Below the pieces are notes generated by a model. It was given only the letters and a program-made list of their open reading frames with translations. It was not told the origin of the DNA and made no database searches. The position numbers and the translations under genes are program-made. A DNA stretch of 11,090 nt from Collinsella sp. (GTDB taxonomy: Bacteria; Actinomycetota; Coriobacteriia; Coriobacteriales; Coriobacteriaceae): contig DXLV01000013.1 in NCBI GenBank assembly GCA_019414545.1, positions 3,239-14,328 of the forward strand. The letters run 5' to 3'. Of this stretch, positions 6,724 to 11,090 are shown one piece after another. Position 1 is the stretch's first letter, and the number at the start of each line of letters is the position of its first letter.

Positions 6724-6948
6724 GAGCATTGTCTGGCGCTTTATTCAGCTGCAGTAAATGCAGGGTGCCTTTATTTAACTAAAGCAATAAAATGAGTATT
6801 ATTATCCGCTCATCGTATATTTCTTCACGCTCATCGAGTAAAAGCTGTTGTCGAATGAATACTCTTTACACTTCCTTTAGGCTAGTAGATGTATTTATTA
6901 GCTGAAATCCTGCACGGTTCCGCGGGGTTTCAACGGTTGGGAGGGATT
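6724..6948 (+). promoter_or_regulatory. AT-rich upstream region of the dipeptidase gene with a spaced direct repeat
   Basis: This 225-base gap is markedly AT-rich against its neighbours. It carries the 9-base direct repeat CGCTCATCG at 6807-6815 and 6828-6836, spaced 21 bases apart (two helical turns), and distant complementary heptamers GAGTATT (6794-6800) and AATACTC (6858-6864). A promoter is expected here, with TTTACA (6865-6870) the best -35-like hexamer but no good -10 at standard spacing. A transcription factor binding the repeats is possible. Confidence 0.4.
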
Positions 6949-8751
6949 ATGAGGTTTACTCATCCTGTCAACACGCTCAAAAAGCTCGGCTGCGGCCTTG
7001 CGTTTGGAGCAGCGGCCATCATGGCCATGCCGACTTCGGCACTCGCCTGCACCCAGATCTACATGGGCAGCAAGCTCACGGCAGACGGCAACACGTACTA
7101 CGGCCGTTCCGAGGACTTCGGTCCGCGCTATGTCAAGCACTTTGGCATTGAGCCCGCACACAAGGACGGCAACGAGTACACCTCGGTCGAATCCGGTTTT
7201 GAGTACAAGTCCAAGGGCGCAACCTACCGCTACACCTTCGTTCGCGACAACCCCTCGCAGTGGGAAGATCGCTACGACGCATATTCCGAGGCCGGCATCA
7301 ACGAGAAGGGCGTCTCCTGCTCTGCCACGTTGAGCACCTCCTATAACGAGAAGGCCGAAGAGGCCGACCCCATCACCGAGAAGACTGGCATTGGCGAGTA
7401 CAGCTATGCCAGCGTCATCCTGGGCGAGAGCGCCACGGCCCGCGAGGGCGTCGAGCTCATCGGCAGCCTGATCGACGAGCAGGGCGTCTGCTCCAACGAC
7501 CAGATCATCATCGCCGACAGCACCGAGACTTGGCTGTTCGCCGCGCTTTCCGGCCATCAGTGGATCGCTATGAAGCTCGCCGATGACATCGCCTCGCTCA
7601 ACCCCAACATCGGCAACCTCACCTATAACGTCGACCTCGATGACACCGAGAACTGTCTCCATTCCGAGGGCATTGAGTCCATGCCTAAGGAGAAGGGCTT
7701 TGCCGAGTACACCGACGGCAAGTTCGACATCGCCAGGACCTACGGCGAGGAGATCGGCGAGGCCGGTATGCACCAGTGGTCGCGCTATATCCAGGGTCGC
7801 GATTACTTCATGGCCCCGCTGGCTGAAGGCACCGACTACGAGATCGTTAAGGACGAGCGCGAAGATGCTCGCGCCACGACCGGCGCCCTGGTCCACGAGA
7901 TGCAGCCGCTGTTCTTCCAGCCCGGCAAGTCCGACTGGAACACCTTTGAGATGATCCGCAGCTTTGCTACTCGTGGCGAGAATGTCGCCGGCCTCAACGC
8001 CAACACCGACGGCGCCTATGCCATTGGCTCCAACCGCAACACCGAGATTCACACCTTCCAGATCCGTCAGGGCATGGACCCCGAGATCGCGACCATTCAG
8101 TGGGAGATGCTCTCCAACGCCGAATTCTCCGTCGCCATCCCCTTCTACTCCGCACTGCTCACCGAGGTCAGCCCCTACTTCAGCGATCAGGATGTCTCCT
8201 TCGATCACTGCGAAGAGGAAGACGTCGTGAACAACGAGGAGCCCAAGAACTCCATCAACTACGTCCTCATGGACATCAACACACTCGCCTATGAGAACCG
8301 CGACCACTGCGCCACCGGCGTCCGCGCCTATCTCGACGCCCTGCAGAAGGAACTCATCGAGCAGAACCTAACCGTCGACGATGCCATGCAGGCCACTGAG
8401 GGCACCGAGGCCCGCACCGCCCTGGCAAACAAGGCCGGCAAGGCTGCCACCAAGAACACCTATGTTAAGTGCAAGGCTATGCTCGAGGAGATGCGTGACT
8501 ACCTCAAGGAGGAGGATTTCTCCGAGGAATTCGTCCCGAGTGACTACGATGCCGACAACGACTGCCTGGTCGAGTCCATCACCTACGCCGACGAGGCCCT
8601 CTCCGATGAGGATGTAGCCGAGCCCGAGGTCAAAGAGGAAGAGGCCCCCGAGGAGAAGTCTGAGGGCAACAACATGGCTGCCATGGCCGTTGGCGCCGTC
8701 GTCATCATCGGTGTCTGCGCCTACGTGTTCTATCGTCGCAAGAAGGCCTAA
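6949..8751 (+). CDS. Secreted, membrane-anchored C69-family dipeptidase (PepD-like Ntn hydrolase)
   Basis: From ATG 6949 the protein has 600 residues. A signal peptide (basic KK at 11-12, hydrophobic core about 13-27) ends in T-S-A-L-A before Cys34. Family C69 enzymes use an N-terminal Cys as nucleophile after processing, so cleavage after A-L-A would directly create the active Cys34; the following segment with Y-Y-G-R-S-E-D-F-G near 50 is also typical. The enzymes release dipeptides or amino acids from short peptides. The C-terminus has an acidic Glu-rich linker (about 552-575), one hydrophobic helix (about 576-595) and a final R-R-K-K-A, which would anchor the enzyme at the cell surface. 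The frame extends upstream to 6889, but GGGAGGG (6939-6945) just before ATG 6949 fixes the start. It has its own terminator. It may supply amino acids to the uptake system downstream, but that link is inference. Confidence 0.9.
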   Translation: MRFTHPVNTLKKLGCGLAFGAAAIMAMPTSALACTQIYMGSKLTADGNTYYGRSEDFGPRYVKHFGIEPAHKDGNEYTSVESGFEYKSKGATYRYTFVRDNPSQWEDRYDAYSEAGINEKGVSCSATLSTSYNEKAEEADPITEKTGIGEYSYASVILGESATAREGVELIGSLIDEQGVCSNDQIIIADSTETWLFAALSGHQWIAMKLADDIASLNPNIGNLTYNVDLDDTENCLHSEGIESMPKEKGFAEYTDGKFDIARTYGEEIGEAGMHQWSRYIQGRDYFMAPLAEGTDYEIVKDEREDARATTGALVHEMQPLFFQPGKSDWNTFEMIRSFATRGENVAGLNANTDGAYAIGSNRNTEIHTFQIRQGMDPEIATIQWEMLSNAEFSVAIPFYSALLTEVSPYFSDQDVSFDHCEEEDVVNNEEPKNSINYVLMDINTLAYENRDHCATGVRAYLDALQKELIEQNLTVDDAMQATEGTEARTALANKAGKAATKNTYVKCKAMLEEMRDYLKEEDFSEEFVPSDYDADNDCLVESITYADEALSDEDVAEPEVKEEEAPEEKSEGNNMAAMAVGAVVIIGVCAYVFYRRKKA

Positions 8752-8767
8752 GGCCCTCATGTCCTAG

Positions 8768-8818
8768 CTGAGCGGGCAAGGCAGCGATGGCAGCCTCGCC
8801 CGCTCAGCCCGCTCTTTT
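8768..8818 (+). terminator. Intrinsic terminator of the dipeptidase gene
   Basis: CTGAGCGGGC (8768-8777) pairs perfectly with GCCCGCTCAG (8798-8807). Its inner part GAGCGGG (8770-8776) can instead pair with CCCGCTC (8808-8814), which is followed by TTTT (8815-8818). The second pairing gives the better intrinsic terminator, so the region offers two alternative 3' arms. It starts 16 bases after the dipeptidase stop. Confidence 0.8.
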
Positions 8819-8838
8819 GACCGGCGGGAAACCCGCCT

Positions 8839-8861
8839 GAAATCTTTTTAAAAAAGATTTC
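8839..8861. promoter_or_regulatory. Perfect 23-bp AT-rich palindrome upstream of the Trp-leader promoter
   Basis: Arms GAAATCTTTTT (8839-8849) and AAAAAGATTTC (8851-8861) are perfect reverse complements around A8850. It lies just upstream of the extended -10 promoter, where the -35 or an UP element would be, and follows a small GGCGGG/CCCGCC hairpin (8823-8837). It could be an operator, an UP element, or a terminator with T runs on both strands. Confidence 0.55.
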
Positions 8862-8872
8862 CCCGCACACAC

Positions 8873-8896
8873 TTCGCTGTGCTATAGTGCAGCGAA
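8873..8896 (+). promoter_or_regulatory. Extended -10 promoter inside a near-palindrome, drives the Trp leader and trpP
   Basis: TATAGT (8883-8888) with TG-N immediately before it (8880-8882) forms an extended -10 element; the -35 position (about 8860-8865) has no consensus match, which extended -10 promoters tolerate. The element is centred in an interrupted dyad with 7-base arms TTCGCTG (8873-8879) and CAGCGAA (8890-8896) around CTATAG. A repressor bound here would block polymerase. Transcription would start near 8895, leaving about 50 bases before the leader ATG. Confidence 0.6.
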
Positions 8897-8946
8897 ACAG
8901 CAACTAGGTGCGACCGCGCCACGGCATCACGAAAGGAGCCACCAAC

Positions 8947-9015
8947 ATGAAGAACACGATGAACTCTCTCAACAACTGGTGGTGGCGTGATGCGAATACG
9001 ATCGGTCGACAGTGA
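8947..9015 (+). CDS. Tryptophan leader peptide, 22 residues with Trp-Trp-Trp
   Basis: A short frame with GGAG (8935-8938) eight bases before the ATG encodes a peptide starting MKNTMNSLNN, then three consecutive Trp codons (8977-8985, residues 11-13), then R-D-A-N-T-I-G-R-Q and TGA (9013-9015). Three adjacent Trp codons are very unlikely by chance, and a leader of about 20 codons ahead of an intrinsic terminator is the classical design of Trp attenuation. When charged Trp-tRNA is scarce the ribosome stalls on these codons and the RNA folds to avoid termination. The terminator (9052-9082) lies 36 bases after the stop codon, and an S component resembling TrpP follows. The peptide itself probably has no other function. 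Confidence 0.9.
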   Translation: MKNTMNSLNNWWWRDANTIGRQ

Positions 9016-9027
9016 GTCCCTCACGCC
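8984..9027 (+). promoter_or_regulatory. Attenuator 1:2 stem overlapping the last Trp codon
   Basis: GGCGTGA (8984-8990), which begins within the third Trp codon, is perfectly complementary to TCACGCC (9021-9027) downstream of the leader stop. A ribosome stalled on the Trp codons would cover the left arm and prevent this stem. A small GTGAG/CTCAC hairpin (9012-9016/9020-9024) is an alternative. Competing pairings of the leader are described in the findings. Confidence 0.6.
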
Positions 9028-9051
9028 TGTTTTTGAGCTCTAGGTGATTGG

Positions 9052-9083
9052 AAGGCCTCCGGTTTCGACCGGGGGCCTTTTTC
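9052..9083 (+). terminator. Attenuator terminator between the Trp leader and trpP
   Basis: AAGGCCTCCGGT (9052-9063) pairs over all 12 bases with ACCGGGGGCCTT (9068-9079; one G-U) around a TTCG tetraloop. A T run (9078-9082) follows. With no other gene between the leader and the transporter, it can only control readthrough into trpP. Confidence 0.9.
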
Positions 9084-9159
9084 TATCTCGAGCCCGATCG
9101 CATTCGCATCACGCGCCTCCGCTTTTCTCTTGCACTCCCATTCCGAAAGGATTTTCACC

Positions 9160-9729
9160 ATGTCTCAGAACACCGCCGCCCAGCCCCGCACCGTCCAGAC
9201 CGCCGACCGCGGCAAACTCGATGTCCGCGCCCTCGTCCTGCTCGCCATCCTGCTCGCCGCCGGCTTCATCCTCAACTTCACCGTCGGCAAGGCAATCTCG
9301 GGCATCTCGGGCGGCATGATCAGCCCCGAGTTCATCATCTCGGCCTTCTGCCTCACCATCCTGGTCGTTCGCCCCAACATCGGTCAGGCGCTCGTCATTG
9401 GCCTCATCTCGGCTGCCGTGATCCAGATCACCACCACCTCGCCGTTCGTCGATTTTGCCGCCGAGGGCATCGCCGCCATGCTCATGGCCGTCATCGTCAA
9501 TGCCGCCGGCAAGAACGGTCAGGTCAAGCCCGCCATCGCCATCGTCGCAACCTTCCTGACCACCTTTGTCTCCGGCGTCATCTTCATGGTCATCAAGATG
9601 GCCATGCTCGGCGTGGTGGGCGAGCTCGCCGCCGCCATGCTGCCCGTCGTCGCCATGACCGCCGTCTTTAACGCCATTCTGGTCGGCGCCCTCTACTTGC
9701 CCATCCAGAAGGCCCTGAAGCTCAACTAA
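9160..9729 (+). CDS. trpP: ECF-type S component resembling the tryptophan transporter TrpP
   Basis: The 189-residue protein is almost entirely hydrophobic, with about six predicted membrane helices (about 23-45, 55-71, 74-92, 100-117, 122-148, 155-182), the size and layout of ECF transporter S components, which bind the substrate. By eye the patterns G-G-M-I-S-P-E-F (51-58), T-I-L-V-V-R-P-N-I-G-Q-A-L-V-I-G (66-81) and I-T-T-T-S-P-F (90-96) resemble Bacillus TrpP, a tryptophan uptake protein. The Trp leader and terminator directly upstream support tryptophan as the substrate independently. The frame extends to 9130, but GAAAGGA (9145-9151), 8 bases before ATG 9160, marks the start. A fused ECF ATPase follows after 212 bases; the T component is presumably beyond the window. 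Family membership is a motif-level judgement; riboflavin or other S components cannot be fully ruled out. Confidence 0.78.
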   Translation: MSQNTAAQPRTVQTADRGKLDVRALVLLAILLAAGFILNFTVGKAISGISGGMISPEFIISAFCLTILVVRPNIGQALVIGLISAAVIQITTTSPFVDFAAEGIAAMLMAVIVNAAGKNGQVKPAIAIVATFLTTFVSGVIFMVIKMAMLGVVGELAAAMLPVVAMTAVFNAILVGALYLPIQKALKLN

Positions 9730-9735
9730 CCCGTT

Positions 9736-9836
9736 CGGCTTTATGAGCCACCCCATCTTGGCGTTCATTCGTCGCTCGCGTGCCCAAGTACGCTTCGCTC
9801 CTCTTTCGCGCCAACCTGGGGCCCCTCGTAAAGCCG
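9736..9836. repeat. Long imperfect hairpin repeat, copy B (inverted relative to copy A)
   Basis: The outer arms CGGCTTTA (9736-9743) and TAAAGCCG (9829-9836) pair, and the stem continues through GAG/CTC, CCCC/GGGG (9751-9754/9818-9821) and TTGGCG/CGCCAA (9758-9763/9809-9814). The centre shares long blocks with copy A read on the other strand, including the 13-mer TCGTCGCTCGCGT (9769-9781) and AAGTACGC. It starts 7 bases after the trpP stop codon and so could be part of the trpP 3' untranslated region. The outer arms differ completely from those of copy A but keep pairing, pointing to conserved structure. Confidence 0.8.
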
Positions 9837-9866
9837 TCTCCGCACTCCACCAACAAAGACTGTCCC

Positions 9867-9930
9867 AAACGACTAGCTTTTGGGGACGTTCTTAAACGAC
9901 TAGTCATGTAAGAACGTCCCCAATGACTAT
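9867..9930. repeat. Second repeat element: hairpin with 15-bp arms and direct repeats before the ABC gene
   Basis: The arms 9880-9894 and 9909-9923, each containing GGGGACGTTCTTA or its complement, pair perfectly around a 14-base loop that contains the palindrome GACTAGTC (9898-9905). The decamer AAACGACTAG occurs directly repeated at 9867-9876 and 9894-9903. No T run follows. The element ends 18 bases before the ATPase start and may be an intergenic repeat, an operator or a structured leader. Confidence 0.7.
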
Positions 9931-9941
9931 GAAAGGTATCC

Positions 9942-11090
9942 ATGGAAACGATCATCAACGTCGACGATGTCTCGTTCTCCTATGGCACGCAGACCGAGCA
10001 GGCGCTTAGCCACATCTCGCTCAGCGTGAACAAGGGAGATTTCATCGGCATCATCGGGCCCTCGGGCGCCGGCAAGTCCACGCTTTCCGCCTGCCTGTCG
10101 GGCGCCGTGCCCCACCACTACACCGGCACGTTCTTTGGGTCCGTCATGGTTGACGGCCACGACACCTGCGAGGTCTCGCTCACCGACGTATCGCAGATCG
10201 TCGGCAGCGTGCTGCAAGACATCGACACGCAGATGGTCGCCTCCGTGGTTGAGGATGAGATGCTCTTTGGCCTCGAGAACTTTGGCGTGCCGCACGACCA
10301 GATTGAGCAGCGCGTCACCGAAACCCTCGAGACCGTCGGCATCAGCGACCTGCGCGACCGCGAGATCGCCACCCTCTCGGGCGGACAGAAGCAAAAGGTA
10401 GCCATCGCTGCCATCCTCGCCATGCGTCCGCGCGTCTTGGTTCTCGACGAGCCCGCCGCGGCACTCGACCCCGCCAGCTCCACGTTGGTCTTCGAGACGC
10501 TACGTGAGGCAAACCGCACGCTTGGAATCACCATCGTCGTCGTTGAGCAAAAGGTAGCCCTGCTTTCGGAGTACTGCAATAGAGTGTTGGTGCTCAACCA
10601 GGGCGAAATCGCGCTGCAGGGCGAGCCGCACGAGGTTTTCGCGTATACCGATGAGCTGCGCACAATCGGCGTCGACTGCCCGCGCGTCACGCGTATCTTC
10701 AATAGCCTCGAGGCCGATGGCCTGGTAAGCGGCACCCCCTGCCTGAATGTCGAGGAGGCCGAGCAACTGATCGCGGGGATCGCGGATCCCGACCGTGCGA
10801 CAAACGGCACCCAGGCACCCGCCGGCTCACCGCACGCACCGTCGTTGCGCCCGCACGCCAAGGACGCCGAGCCCGTGCTCACCTTCGATCATGTTGAGTT
10901 TGCCTATCCCAATGGCGGCGCCGCCGTACACGACCTCAACCTGACCCTCTATCCCGGCGAGCTCGTGGGCATCGTCGGCCAGAACGGTGCCGGCAAGACC
11001 ACGCTCACCAAGCTGCTCACAGGCCTGCTTAAGCCCGCCTCAGGCAGCGTGCGCGTCACGGGACTGGATACCGCAGCCGTTCCCACGAGC
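9942..11090 (+). CDS. Fused double-ATPase energizing subunit of an ECF-type transporter (3' end beyond window)
   Basis: The frame is open from ATG 9942 to the window edge (383 codons, no stop). The first ATPase domain has Walker A G-P-S-G-A-G-K-S-T (39-47), Q-loop Gln92, signature L-S-G-G-Q (145-149) and Walker B V-L-V-L-D-E-P (165-171). After a linker (about 255-310, rich in Ala/Pro/His at 288-306) a second domain starts with V-L-T-F-D-H-V-E-F (312-320) and Walker A G-Q-N-G-A-G-K-T-T (346-354). Such a tandem pair corresponds to the EcfA-EcfA' dimer that powers S components through a T protein. The first domain lacks the H-loop His: the position reads V-V-V-E-Q-K (199-204) with Gln203. A GAAAGG site lies five bases before the ATG. 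It follows trpP, so powering tryptophan uptake is the simplest role, although ECF modules can be shared among S components. Confidence 0.88.
   Translation, partial: METIINVDDVSFSYGTQTEQALSHISLSVNKGDFIGIIGPSGAGKSTLSACLSGAVPHHYTGTFFGSVMVDGHDTCEVSLTDVSQIVGSVLQDIDTQMVASVVEDEMLFGLENFGVPHDQIEQRVTETLETVGISDLRDREIATLSGGQKQKVAIAAILAMRPRVLVLDEPAAALDPASSTLVFETLREANRTLGITIVVVEQKVALLSEYCNRVLVLNQGEIALQGEPHEVFAYTDELRTIGVDCPRVTRIFNSLEADGLVSGTPCLNVEEAEQLIAGIADPDRATNGTQAPAGSPHAPSLRPHAKDAEPVLTFDHVEFAYPNGGAAVHDLNLTLYPGELVGIVGQNGAGKTTLTKLLTGLLKPASGSVRVTGLDTAAVPTS

Noticed and set aside
6792..6908. Short ORF (38 codons) in the AT-rich gap before the dipeptidase gene
   Set aside because: It has no ribosome binding site, and its Ser/Arg-rich translation is what random sequence would give.
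6898..8307. 469-codon open frame on the minus strand opposite the dipeptidase gene
   Set aside because: It is a shadow of the strongly coding plus-strand frame in GC-rich DNA. Its low-complexity Val/Gly/Leu-rich translation has no family motif and no ribosome binding site context.
9016..9160. T-box or riboswitch as an alternative explanation of the trpP leader
   Set aside because: The leader is too short for a T-box, and no T-box-type antiterminator sequence was seen; the Trp-codon ORF explains the terminator without another sensor.
1..11090. CRISPR array, tRNA or rRNA genes, insertion sequences
   Set aside because: No regularly spaced repeats, cloverleaf-like sequences or transposase-like frames were found on either strand.

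Overview
The window looks like a chromosomal stretch of a high-GC gut actinobacterium of the class Coriobacteriia, most likely Collinsella or a close relative. This rests on base composition, codon choice (GAG/GCC/ATC-rich), the gene families and strong GGAGG-type ribosome binding sites; no marker gene fixes the genus. Positions 1-1143 are visibly more AT-rich than the rest.

Positions 1-5522 are all on the minus strand. In order of transcription they are an RNase D-like exonuclease, a YugP-type membrane zinc metallopeptidase, xseA and xseB (exonuclease VII), a HIT-family nucleotide hydrolase, a LysR-type regulator, and the first 44 residues of a membrane protein resembling a major facilitator transporter, cut by the window edge. 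A ~100-bp imperfect hairpin repeat and a separate 12-bp-stem hairpin lie between the RNase D and metallopeptidase genes.

From 5621 onward everything is on the plus strand. A diacylglycerol/sphingosine-kinase-like lipid kinase is followed by a 30-residue single-pass membrane protein whose ribosome binding site overlaps the kinase stop codon, then a very strong terminator. After an AT-rich promoter region comes a secreted, tail-anchored C69-family dipeptidase with its own terminator.

The most interesting part is 8839-9729. An extended -10 promoter sits inside a near-palindrome, next to a separate 23-bp palindrome. It drives a 22-codon leader ORF with three consecutive Trp codons, a 12-bp-stem intrinsic terminator, and then an ECF-type S component resembling the TrpP tryptophan transporter. 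This is the layout of ribosome-mediated transcription attenuation, here placed in front of a transporter instead of a biosynthetic operon. After trpP come a second copy of the ~100-bp hairpin repeat (with compensatory stem changes, in the same orientation relative to the upstream gene), another hairpin with 15-bp arms, and a fused double-ATPase ECF energizing subunit that runs off the window end and probably powers the S component.
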